From JBBRXJ01 sp038248505 (GTDB lineage: Bacteria; Bacteroidota; Bacteroidia; Bacteroidales; JBBRXJ01), in assembly GCA_038248505.1 (NCBI GenBank), contig JBBRXJ010000109.1:1-7622 (forward strand): a stretch of DNA of 7,622 bases, written 5' to 3'. The translations under genes were made by a program, and so were the position numbers. Below are positions 1-6,108 of this stretch, piece by piece (the stretch's first letter is position 1; the number at the start of each line of letters is the position of its first letter). The notes beneath the pieces were generated by a model that worked only from the letters and a program-made list of their open reading frames with translations, had not been told where the DNA came from and did no database searches.

Positions 1-2
1 GT

Positions 3-1055
3 GAAAAAGCCAAAGCAATTCCATATTTAGAAGAAGCAACAAAGTCCATAACACTTACATACCTTGAAGGATCTTACAAAGAAACTCAATCACCTGTTGA
101 AGCTTACTTTTATTTGGGTGTAGCCTACTTAGTTACAGAGAATTTTGAAAAATCAATCGACAATCTTCGCAAATACCTTGCTTTATTGAATAAAGAAGAA
201 ATATCCGAAATGCTTTATGTACAGAAGCAAATGCAAGCATGCAGCAATGCTAAAAAAAATATTGCCAATCCCGTAAATATTGAACTTATTAATCTTGGGG
301 ATGCTATTAACAATAATAATCCAAATATTAAAGCGGTCGTTTCAGCCGATGGAAACACCATGATATTTAACACAAAGCTTAAGTTCTATGATGCTATCTT
401 TGTTTCTCAAAGGTTCAATGGTCAATGGACGGATCCAAAAAACATTAACACCGAATTAGTTTCAGATGGTAAGCTTTATGTTAGCAGCATTTCTGCCGAT
501 GGCAAAACGCTAATCATGAATATGAATGATAATTTCAATAGCGACCTTTACATCACAACCTTTTCCGATACTACAAAAAAATGGAATCAATTTACACGTC
601 TGGAAGCTCCTATTAACACTAAGTTTTGGGAATCGAATGCTTGTATAAGCAAAGATGGCAAAACTATGTTCATTGCCAGTAATAGAAAAGGAAGCATTGG
701 GGGCATGGATATCTTTATGTGCCAATTAAAAGAAAATGGTAAATGGGGACCCGATGTATTACTTGGTGAAAATTTAAACACCATTTTTAATGAAGACACC
801 CCTTTTCTTAACCAAGACGAAACGAGACTCTATTTCAGCTCACAAGGCCATGAATCAATGGGTGGTTATGATATTTTCTATGTTGAGAAAACAGGTAACG
901 GATGGTCTAAACCAATAAATGTAGGCTACCCAATAAATACCACCGATGATGATCTATTCTATTTCCCAATAGGAATTGGCGATTCTGGCTATATGGCACG
1001 AATAGCTGCAACTGGTAAGGGCAAAGAAGATATCTATCTAATTCAGTCGAAATAA
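3..1055 (+). CDS. TPR and PD40 (WD40-like) beta-propeller protein, 5'-partial
   Basis: The frame is open from the left edge, so the gene begins outside the window; 350 codons are visible. The TTG at 114 that could pass for a start lies inside the repeat domain and is not one. Visible residues about 33-66 form a tetratricopeptide-like helical pair (YLGVAYLVTENFEKSIDNL). From about residue 100 to the end there are PD40/WD40-like blades, marked by SADG (114-117 and 164-167), SKDG (216-219), NQDE (270-273) and repeated 'GG(M/Y)DIF' strands. Related Bacteroidota proteins sit in the periplasm or outer membrane, and the PorE-like ones of type IX secretion continue into a regulatory-like domain and a peptidoglycan-binding OmpA domain. 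This one stops straight after the propeller, so no anchor is visible and a PorE role is not supported. The signal peptide would be outside the window. A protein-scaffold role in the envelope is inference. The fold call is strong, the function unknown. Confidence 0.85.
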   Translation, partial: EKAKAIPYLEEATKSITLTYLEGSYKETQSPVEAYFYLGVAYLVTENFEKSIDNLRKYLALLNKEEISEMLYVQKQMQACSNAKKNIANPVNIELINLGDAINNNNPNIKAVVSADGNTMIFNTKLKFYDAIFVSQRFNGQWTDPKNINTELVSDGKLYVSSISADGKTLIMNMNDNFNSDLYITTFSDTTKKWNQFTRLEAPINTKFWESNACISKDGKTMFIASNRKGSIGGMDIFMCQLKENGKWGPDVLLGENLNTIFNEDTPFLNQDETRLYFSSQGHESMGGYDIFYVEKTGNGWSKPINVGYPINTTDDDLFYFPIGIGDSGYMARIAATGKGKEDIYLIQSK

Positions 1056-1064
1056 TTTTTCAAA

Positions 1065-1598
1065 TTGATTCTTCCAGGCAACGATACGATTCGTTTACGC
1101 GCCCCCGAAATTAGTGATATCGATTTACTATACCAATGGGAAAACGATATTAACCTTTGGTATCTCAGTAACACAATTACTCCTTTTTCGCGTCATGTAC
1201 TTGAACAGTACATATTAAATGCGCATATTGACATTTTTGAAAGTAAGCAATTACGTCTCATGATTGACTTGCAACAAGTACCTCAAACAACCATTGGTGC
1301 AATTGATTTGTTTGAATTTGACCCTCTCAATAGACGCGCAGGTATTGGTATTATTATTGATTCAAAATATCGTCAAAAAGGATATGCATCAAATGCGATT
1401 GATGCAATTACAGATTATGCATTTAATATACTTCACCTTCATCAACTCTTTTGCAATATCGATGAAGACAACGATGCGAGCCTGAAACTTTTTATTAAAT
1501 GTGGATTTAACATTTGTGGCACAAAAAAACAATGGAATTTAAGACAAACTAATAATTGGAAAGACGAACATCTACTTCAACGTATTGCTTCTAAATAA
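1065..1598 (+). CDS. GNAT family N-acetyltransferase
   Basis: This is a GCN5-related acetyltransferase of 177 residues that would transfer an acetyl group from acetyl-CoA to an amine. The acetyl-CoA pyrophosphate loop is R103-Q-K-G-Y-A108, preceded by the beta-4 strand around residues 90-99 (RRAGIGIIID). The motif B region has N136, S139, LF142-143 and GF147-148. The N-terminal pattern IRLRAPE and 'LYQWEND' resembles the SpeG/RimJ-like branch common in Bacteroidota; the substrate cannot be told. The start is TTG at 1065: the only in-frame codons between the upstream stop (1053-1055) and it are TTT TTC AAA, and the family's N-terminal pattern begins right here. It lies 9 nt after the PD40 gene and in the same frame, so the two are probably co-transcribed. 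Its last 8 nt overlap the convergent gene on the other strand. Confidence 0.9.
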   Translation: MILPGNDTIRLRAPEISDIDLLYQWENDINLWYLSNTITPFSRHVLEQYILNAHIDIFESKQLRLMIDLQQVPQTTIGAIDLFEFDPLNRRAGIGIIIDSKYRQKGYASNAIDAITDYAFNILHLHQLFCNIDEDNDASLKLFIKCGFNICGTKKQWNLRQTNNWKDEHLLQRIASK

Positions 1599-2055
1599 TA
1601 TCTTGAAACGCAGGTATTTTTTGCAAAAAAGACCAAGTACCTTCAGCAATATCAATCTTACAGCAATAATGATCGAGTCCATTTGTTATAACTAAATAAG
1701 GCAATTGTAGTTTCATATTATATTGTACTGCTTGTTCTAAAACAAGACTATCCACCTTTACACCTGGGGCTTTACATTCAACCAGCAGAAGCGGTTTTCC
1801 CGTTCTATCATGCACTAAAATATCACAACGCTTTGTTAAACCAAAAAGTTTAATCGTAAATTCAACAGCTATTAAACCTACTGGATAGCCAAGATAATCT
1901 TTTAAATAATATATTAAATGCTGCCGAACCCATTCTTCTGGGCTTAATAGAACATATCTACGCCGTAATGTATCCCATACCTGATTACGATTTGAATGAC
2001 TTCGTATTAACAACTCGCACTCAGGTAAATTTAATTTTGAGAGTAAGGAATTCAT
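1591..2055 (-). CDS. Stand-alone HsdR N-terminal domain (PD-(D/E)XK nuclease-like) protein
   Basis: The protein has 154 residues and matches the HSDR_N domain, the nuclease lobe of type I restriction R subunits. Seen directly are the PD-(D/E)XK core D78 followed by E93-C-K95, a candidate upstream acid E65, and a conserved-looking 'SPEEWVRQHLIYYL' helix (residues 38-51). The helicase part of HsdR is absent, and no hsdM or hsdS lies in the window, so this is not a restriction system. Small proteins of this kind are common as single genes in Bacteroidota, and my recollection is that they often stand next to holA. The gene is divergent from holA with 135 bp between starts. The ATG at 2053-2055 is chosen because the next Met is deep in the domain. 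The catalytic residues look intact, so DNA cleavage or a repair-related role is possible but unproven. Confidence 0.85.
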   Translation of the reverse strand: MNSLLSKLNLPECELLIRSHSNRNQVWDTLRRRYVLLSPEEWVRQHLIYYLKDYLGYPVGLIAVEFTIKLFGLTKRCDILVHDRTGKPLLLVECKAPGVKVDSLVLEQAVQYNMKLQLPYLVITNGLDHYCCKIDIAEGTWSFLQKIPAFQDII

Positions 2056-2059
2056 TCAA

Positions 2060-2067
2060 CAAATATA
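2060..2067 (-). promoter_or_regulatory. Candidate Bacteroidota -7 box for the HsdR_N gene
   Basis: On the - strand the sequence reads TATATTTG, an exact match to the TAnnTTTG -7 consensus described for Bacteroides and Flavobacterium. It ends only 5 nt before the ATG at 2055, so transcription would begin at or next to the start codon and give a leaderless or nearly leaderless mRNA. No clear TTG -33 element is seen at the usual distance, only TTTAAA near 2093. This AT-rich stretch could match by chance. Confidence 0.35.
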
Positions 2068-2148
2068 CAATAAAATACAGCTAATGCTTTAAATATTTGA
2101 TCATTATATCCACTCAAAACATCTGTTCATTTTATGTATCAGTGATGC

Positions 2149-2176
2149 ATTGCTCCACGCTTTTTATTTACCTTTA
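2149..2176 (+). promoter_or_regulatory. Weak candidate promoter for the holA operon
   Basis: TACCTTTA at 2169-2176 differs from TAnnTTTG only in the last base, and a TTG lies at 2150-2152. The spacing of 16 nt is slightly under the 17-23 nt reported for the phylum. The start codon at 2191 leaves a very short leader. It is the best match in the 135-bp divergent region on this strand, but it is weak. Confidence 0.25.
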
Positions 2177-2190
2177 CAGCAAATAAAAAA

Positions 2191-3192
2191 ATGGATTACA
2201 AGACCATCATATCAGACCTTAAGAACAAGATTTACAAACCTATTTATTTTTTAATGGGTGAGGAAGCATTTTATATTGAAAAGATTTCAGACTACATTGA
2301 GAAAAATGTACTGACTGATACTGAAAAATCGTTTAACCAAACTATAGTGTATGGTCGCGATTCAGATTTGAGAAATATCATAGACCTCGCCAAGCGATTC
2401 CCAATGATGTCGAATCATCAAGTGGTTATTGTAAAAGAAGGTCAAGACATTAAAAAACTAGACGATCTTATTTATTATGTTCAGCAGCCACTATCGTCGA
2501 CCATACTTGTAATAAATTACAAATACAAAACCCTCGACAAACGCACCAAGCTCTATAAGGCGCTAGACCAAAAAGGGGCTATATTTACATCAGACAAACT
2601 TAAAGACTACCAAGTTCCGGGATGGATAAAAGAATACCTAAAGGAGAAAAAAACAAGTATTGAAAATGATGCCTGTGAATTGTTAAATGAAAACCTAGGC
2701 AATGATTTAGCGAAAATATCGAATGAGCTCGATAAATTAATGATTACGCTGCCAAAAGGAAGAATGCAAATTAACTCCGACGATATTGAGAAGAACATTG
2801 GCATTAGCAAAGAATATAATAGTTATGAATTATCAAAGGCAATTGGATCGAGAGATATTTTAAAAGCCAATCGTATCGTATTATATTTTGCCAAAGAGCC
2901 TAAAAACACTCATATCTCAATGATTATTGCTACTTTGTTTGGTTTCTTCAGTAAGTTAATGATATTTCATTGCCTACCTGTAAAAGATAAAAATTCTGTT
3001 GCTTCTGCTCTTAAATTAAACCCCTATGTAGCGGATGAATACATGAAAACAGCTAAAATATATAATAATGTAAAAGTGATGAATGTATTGGCATTGCTTC
3101 GTGAGTTTGACTTAAAATCAAAGGGTTCAGGAAACTCATCCACTTCTGACGGAGAACTCTTGAAGGAACTTGTATATAGAATTATGCATTGA
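2191..3192 (+). CDS. holA: DNA polymerase III, delta subunit
   Basis: The delta subunit belongs to the clamp-loader complex, where it opens the beta sliding clamp and loads it onto primed DNA during replication. The 333 residues fit the family's usual length of about 330-345. The N-terminal signature KPIYFLMGEEAFYIEKI (residues 16-32) matches the 'PvYfLhGeE' start of the HolA AAA+-like domain. Residues to about 140 form that domain with no Walker A lysine, as expected for delta. The middle carries the helical 'LGNDLAKISNELDKL' region near 169-183, and the C-terminal third is the helical collar domain. The ATG at 2191 follows an A-rich run (AAATAAAAAA) without a Shine-Dalgarno sequence, as is normal for Bacteroidota. 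It heads a run of four + strand genes and is divergent from the HsdR_N gene. Confidence 0.92.
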   Translation: MDYKTIISDLKNKIYKPIYFLMGEEAFYIEKISDYIEKNVLTDTEKSFNQTIVYGRDSDLRNIIDLAKRFPMMSNHQVVIVKEGQDIKKLDDLIYYVQQPLSSTILVINYKYKTLDKRTKLYKALDQKGAIFTSDKLKDYQVPGWIKEYLKEKKTSIENDACELLNENLGNDLAKISNELDKLMITLPKGRMQINSDDIEKNIGISKEYNSYELSKAIGSRDILKANRIVLYFAKEPKNTHISMIIATLFGFFSKLMIFHCLPVKDKNSVASALKLNPYVADEYMKTAKIYNNVKVMNVLALLREFDLKSKGSGNSSTSDGELLKELVYRIMH

Positions 3193-3236
3193 AGGATGAG
3201 AGGATGTTTTGGAAATTTTAAACTAAATAATACTTT

Positions 3237-3848
3237 ATGATTACGATAATCATTATTGCAATTACATGTGTTGTTTCATTGCTTGCGTTTAATAGTTCAG
3301 CGCTAATGTCGCGATTCGATTTAAGGCCCTATCTTATTGATCAACGCAAACAATACTACAGAATTATTACGCATGGTTTTTTGCATGCTGATTGGGTGCA
3401 TCTTTTTGTAAATATGTTTGTACTTTATTCATTTGGTACTGCAGTTGAATATTACTTTAGCCAATTTTTGCCCTATGGATCACTAAATTATTTGCTTCTT
3501 TATTTTGGAGCTATGGCATCTGCAACCGCCACTACCATTAAAAAATACAAAAACAACTTCAGTTATACAGCAGTGGGTGCATCGGGAGCTGTATCTGCCG
3601 TAGTATTTGCAAGCATTGTATTTGACCCTTGGAATAAGATATATTTATTTGCCATAATTCCCATTCCTGGCATCGTTTTCGGATTTCTATATATGTTGTA
3701 TTCGAATTACATGAGCCGAAAAAGCCTTGACAATGTTAACCACGAAGCACACTTTTTAGGAGCTCTCTTTGGCTTTATGTTTCCAATGGTAATAGAGTCA
3801 CGCCTACTATCCTTTTTTATTCAGAAACTTATGGAATTTAATATCTAA
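3237..3848 (+). CDS. Rhomboid family intramembrane serine protease
   Basis: This is a 203-residue, six-helix membrane protein that would cleave other transmembrane proteins inside the inner membrane. The first helix starts at the N-terminus (ITIIIIAITCVVSLLAF). The loop/TM2 signature is H46-G-F-L-H50 with H55 and N59, matching the family's HxxxHxxxN. The catalytic serine is S116 in G114-A-S-G117, and the catalytic histidine is H172 in H169-E-A-H172-F-L-G. Both dyad residues are therefore present and the enzyme should be active. Substrates cannot be predicted. It follows holA by 44 nt and precedes the HAD gene by 1 nt, so it is probably in the same transcript, although the functions are unrelated. 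Confidence 0.93.
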   Translation: MITIIIIAITCVVSLLAFNSSALMSRFDLRPYLIDQRKQYYRIITHGFLHADWVHLFVNMFVLYSFGTAVEYYFSQFLPYGSLNYLLLYFGAMASATATTIKKYKNNFSYTAVGASGAVSAVVFASIVFDPWNKIYLFAIIPIPGIVFGFLYMLYSNYMSRKSLDNVNHEAHFLGALFGFMFPMVIESRLLSFFIQKLMEFNI

Positions 3849-3849
3849 C

Positions 3850-4338
3850 ATGTCAGCCATAAAAGCTATATTTCTTGATCGTGACGGTGTTATAAATCGT
3901 GAAAGAGGCGATTATACTTGGCGTAAAGAAGATTTCGAATTCAACTCAGGCATATTTGATTTTCTAAAAATAATGCTTGAACGTGGATTTCTTTTATTCA
4001 TTATATCAAATCAAGGTGGCATTGCTAAAGGAATTTTCACACAAAATACCGTAGAAGATTTACATGCGTTTATGCTTCATACCTTAGAAAGTCATCAAAT
4101 TCACATCACCGATTTATATTATTGCCCGCATCATAACGATATTGAACTATGTTTGTGCCGCAAGCCCAACAGTTTACTTCTCGAAAAAGCAGCCGCACGA
4201 TATGGAATTAATTGCAAGCAATCGTACTTTATTGGCGATGCAAATCGCGATGTTATGGCAGCTGAAAAAGCAGGTATCATTCCTTTTAAAATTCAAGCGA
4301 ACGATAATCTAATGAAACATCTCAATACATTCGTTTAA
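3850..4338 (+). CDS. gmhB: HAD-superfamily phosphatase, D-glycero-D-manno-heptose-1,7-bisphosphate 7-phosphatase (GmhB)-like
   Basis: This is a HAD phosphatase of the histidinol-phosphatase/GmhB group. GmhB removes the 7-phosphate of heptose 1,7-bisphosphate in the cytoplasm on the way to ADP-heptose for lipopolysaccharide. Motif I is D10-R-D12-G-V-I-N16 (nucleophile and acid/base aspartates), motif II is S53-N-Q-G-G, and the later motifs are R104-K-P and G129-D130-A-N-R-D134. A four-ligand zinc site like that of GmhB is visible as C92, H94, C101 and C103. At 162 residues it is somewhat shorter than E. coli GmhB (191). The ATG at 3850 comes 1 nt after the rhomboid stop, indicating translational coupling. 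No other heptose gene is in the window, so a different phosphosugar or histidinol phosphate remains possible as substrate. Confidence 0.82.
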   Translation: MSAIKAIFLDRDGVINRERGDYTWRKEDFEFNSGIFDFLKIMLERGFLLFIISNQGGIAKGIFTQNTVEDLHAFMLHTLESHQIHITDLYYCPHHNDIELCLCRKPNSLLLEKAAARYGINCKQSYFIGDANRDVMAAEKAGIIPFKIQANDNLMKHLNTFV

Positions 4339-4341
4339 ATA

Positions 4342-5157
4342 ATGATTAATGATTACCCATCGGTTTATTTTGGCGCTACTTATGTTAATACAGATGCGCA
4401 TTCATATAAAGCCTTCAATTCATTAGCTCTCTCTAAATCTACTATAGGAACAATAATTAGTGGTATAAGCACCTCCTTATACTTTTTGGATGAACATTTA
4501 CAATTATTTAAAGCTAAGACCAAATTCATTAATGGAATTAATCTGCCTTCAGATTCAAAATTAAAAGATATCATTAACAAATTAATAAATAGAAATAAGT
4601 TTTTTAAACACAATCGAATATATCTAAAAATAGTTTTACTAGCAGACCAAGCCCCTGAATTACTTATCGTTGTTGTGCCTTTAGCGCAATCTATTTGGGC
4701 ACTTAACAAGAAGGGCTTCATACTCTCAGCAGAAAAGTCAATTCGAATTCATACTCAACATTCTGCATTCAATCCTCATCAATTCACATTCTCAGCACTA
4801 AATGAATTTGGATTTATTAATGATGAGTTATTACTAGAAATCAATGAGAAAAATAATATTTCAAATACAAGCTATGGTTGTATATTTATTAAGAGAGACA
4901 ATCATCTGTTTACGCCACCCCAAAGTGATGGAGCACTAAGCTTCATTTTAAAAGATAAGACAATTCAAATTTGCAAGGAATATTTAATAGTACATTCTGA
5001 CTTATCATTTACTGCTACGGATATTGAGAAAGCAGAGGAAATATTTATCTGTAATGATATTGCAGGAATAAAATGGATTGTGGGTTATGGGGAACAGCGC
5101 TATTTTAGCAGCAATACAAAGAAGGTTCAAGAAAAACTAATGACAATGATTAATTAA
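4342..5157 (+). CDS. Degenerate class IV (fold type IV) aminotransferase / aminodeoxychorismate lyase homologue
   Basis: The 271-residue frame is intact. Its C-terminal half lines up by eye with PabC/BCAT-type PLP enzymes: DELLLEINEKNNIS (161-174), TPPQSDGALSFIL (191-203) and the pattern AEEIFICNDIAGIKWIVGYG (231-250), which mirrors 'ADEvFlTNai.GI.wV'. D50-E-H-L53 corresponds to the early 'EEHL' helix. Key residues look replaced. The 'RYGD..FET' segment becomes LSKS..GTI (30-38). The PLP lysine position ('K.xN') is occupied by S141 in H140-S-A-F-N144. The 'E....N(L/I)F' site reads N175...C180-I-F. If this alignment is right, the protein cannot form the internal aldimine and is a pseudoenzyme. 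It starts 3 nt after gmhB and ends head-on against yqgE; class IV aminotransferase genes do occur beside yqgE in Bacteroidota. The fold assignment is moderately sure, the inactivity is inference. Confidence 0.65.
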   Translation: MINDYPSVYFGATYVNTDAHSYKAFNSLALSKSTIGTIISGISTSLYFLDEHLQLFKAKTKFINGINLPSDSKLKDIINKLINRNKFFKHNRIYLKIVLLADQAPELLIVVVPLAQSIWALNKKGFILSAEKSIRIHTQHSAFNPHQFTFSALNEFGFINDELLLEINEKNNISNTSYGCIFIKRDNHLFTPPQSDGALSFILKDKTIQICKEYLIVHSDLSFTATDIEKAEEIFICNDIAGIKWIVGYGEQRYFSSNTKKVQEKLMTMIN

Positions 5158-5743
5158 GTCCTGGACTTATAGGTGCATTAGCCCATATTTTATACTTCTC
5201 TCCAAGCCGATTGAGGGTATCGTACCACATATCTTTTATAGCATGTTTTAATACCAAATCGGGATCAAAATCCGTTACGATCCACGAATTTTGTTTAAGT
5301 TCTTCGTCAAGCTGCCCTATTGACCAACCGCTATAGCCTATGAAAAAACGAATACGTGATGAATTATATCCATTCAATCGAATTAACTCTTTAACCGAAT
5401 CAAAATCGCCCCCCCAATAAACTCCTTCACATACTTTAACACTATTTGGAACAATCTCTCCATAAGAATGTAAAAAATGAACTGTATTTGTGTTAACGGG
5501 ACCACCAAAAAATATTCGTTCATTGATATTTTGCAAGTCCTCAATAACATCTTTTATCATAATATCCACTGGCTTATTAATCATAAAACCAATGCTGCCA
5601 TCGTCGCCATGTTCTGTTATTAATATTACGGATCTTCGAAAAAAATTATCCTCAAGCAATGGGTCAGATATTAATAAACTGCCAGCTGATGGTACTACAT
5701 TATTGTACTTAAAATTCAAATATTTGTCATTAAGTTTTGACAT
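5150..5743 (-). CDS. yqgE: YqgE/AlgH family protein
   Basis: This 197-residue protein belongs to the YqgE/AlgH family (DUF179), which is widespread but of unsettled biochemical function. AlgH was first named for an effect on alginate genes in Pseudomonas. The family signatures are all present: P18-S-A-G-S-L-L-I-S-D-P (18-28), RRSVILITEHGDDGSIGF with N56-K-P (36-58), F78-F-G-G-P-V83, and G136-Y-S-G-W-S-I-G-Q-L-D-E-E (136-148). No signal peptide is seen, so it is probably cytoplasmic. The ATG at 5741-5743 lies about 18 codons before the first conserved block, which is usual. Its stop (5150-5152) overlaps the opposing gene's stop by 8 nt. A candidate promoter lies about 47 nt upstream. Confidence 0.93.
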   Translation of the reverse strand: MSKLNDKYLNFKYNNVVPSAGSLLISDPLLEDNFFRRSVILITEHGDDGSIGFMINKPVDIMIKDVIEDLQNINERIFFGGPVNTNTVHFLHSYGEIVPNSVKVCEGVYWGGDFDSVKELIRLNGYNSSRIRFFIGYSGWSIGQLDEELKQNSWIVTDFDPDLVLKHAIKDMWYDTLNRLGEKYKIWANAPISPGLN

Positions 5744-5789
5744 ACAATTAAATTCAGATTGAGATTAAGAATGTTGATTTATAAATATA

Positions 5790-5797
5790 CAAAAATA
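5790..5797 (-). promoter_or_regulatory. Candidate -7 box for yqgE
   Basis: The - strand reads TATTTTTG, an exact TAnnTTTG match, 47 nt upstream of the yqgE start. A TTTCG at about 5813-5817 could serve as a weak -33 element with 16-18 nt spacing. The distance leaves a leader of about 40 nt. The perfect inverted repeat at 5829-5862 lies immediately upstream. The position is sensible, but the composition makes chance matches likely. Confidence 0.4.
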
Positions 5798-5828
5798 TTC
5801 TTAATAGTATAACGAAAGTATTGATATT

Positions 5829-5862
5829 TTTGATATAAATAGATGCTTGTATTTATATCAAA
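5829..5862. repeat. Perfect 13-bp inverted repeat with 8-nt loop upstream of yqgE
   Basis: The left arm TTTGATATAAATA (5829-5841) and right arm TATTTATATCAAA (5850-5862) are exact reverse complements around the loop GATGCTTG. A further copy of TTGATAT sits at 5821-5827 as a direct repeat of the one at 5830-5836. Neither strand has a T-run after the stem, so it does not look like an intrinsic terminator. It lies just upstream of the candidate yqgE promoter, so it could be an operator dyad, or a relic of a mobile element end. Confidence 0.6.
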
Positions 5863-6028
5863 GAAAATTACATTCTGAGCAGGGATGCGCTTTACAAATA
5901 TATTTTTTTTAAAATAAAAAAGGAACCCATTATTCAGACTATGCACAAATGACACATAATGCAATGTATCCATTCCTTCACGCAAACTATCCATAATAAT
6001 ATCGGTTATTCCACCAAGATCAAGCAAT

Positions 6029-6034
6029 TTAAAA
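6029..6034. repeat. Candidate target-site duplication, left copy
   Basis: TTAAAA lies immediately left of the C that precedes the inverted repeat, and the same six bases occur at 7366-7371, two bases right of the other end. Allowing a one-base loss in the left tip, the two copies sit at equivalent positions. The sequence is AT-rich, so chance is possible. Confidence 0.4.
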
Positions 6035-6035
6035 C

Positions 6036-6049
6036 CAAATTACGCATTA
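6036..6049. repeat. Left terminal inverted repeat of the IS1380-type element
   Basis: CAAATTACGCATTA here is the exact reverse complement of 7350-7363. One base outside, the left end reads C (CCAAATT), while the right end read inward is CTCAAATT. The true tips may therefore be one or two bases further out, with a one-base loss on the left. Confidence 0.85.
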
Positions 6050-6088
6050 AAAAAAATCATAGATTTGTGTTTAAAATCCTAATGCGTA
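6041..6088. repeat. Subterminal inverted repeat inside the left IS end
   Basis: TACGCATTA (6041-6049, part of the terminal repeat) pairs exactly with TAATGCGTA (6080-6088), leaving a 30-nt AT-rich loop. This third copy of the core is oriented like the right end. It sits between the left tip and the transposase start, so it could fold in RNA read in from outside or bind transposase. Confidence 0.6.
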
Positions 6089-6108
6089 GCAATAGAAATA
6101 AAACAACA

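Larger units (their letters stand above)
5779..6039 (-). other. Unrecognised short reading frame ending at the IS edge; possible gene remnant
   Basis: A - strand frame is open from the stop codon overlapping the IS inverted repeat (6040-6042) down to a stop at 5779-5781, about 86 codons. It begins GFKLLDLGGITDI and is rich in I, Y, F and K toward its end. There is no ATG near the beginning; only a TTG at 6025-6027. I recognise no family. It could be the 3' part of a gene cut by the insertion sequence, or non-coding DNA that happens to be open. The second view is favoured because it contains both the palindrome and the yqgE promoter candidate. Together with 5744-5778 it accounts for the roughly 290 bp between yqgE and the IS, in which I see no other gene. 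Confidence 0.25.

Noticed and set aside
114..116. TTG as the start of the first gene
   Set aside because: The frame stays open to the left edge and the TTG lies inside a TPR-like helix, so the gene is cut by the window and does not start there.
1591..2055. Part of a type I restriction-modification locus
   Set aside because: No methylase, specificity or helicase gene is nearby, and the protein is complete as a small single-domain gene.
4380..4721. 113-codon frame on the - strand
   Set aside because: It is antisense to the aminotransferase homologue, whose own frame shows clear family patterns; this one has none.
5490..5762. 90-codon + strand frame over the yqgE 5' end
   Set aside because: It mirrors the conserved YqgE coding sequence on the other strand and shows no recognisable protein pattern.
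5829..5862. Intrinsic terminator for yqgE or for the IS
   Set aside because: The stem is AT-only in large part and neither strand has a following T-run; it also lies upstream of yqgE.
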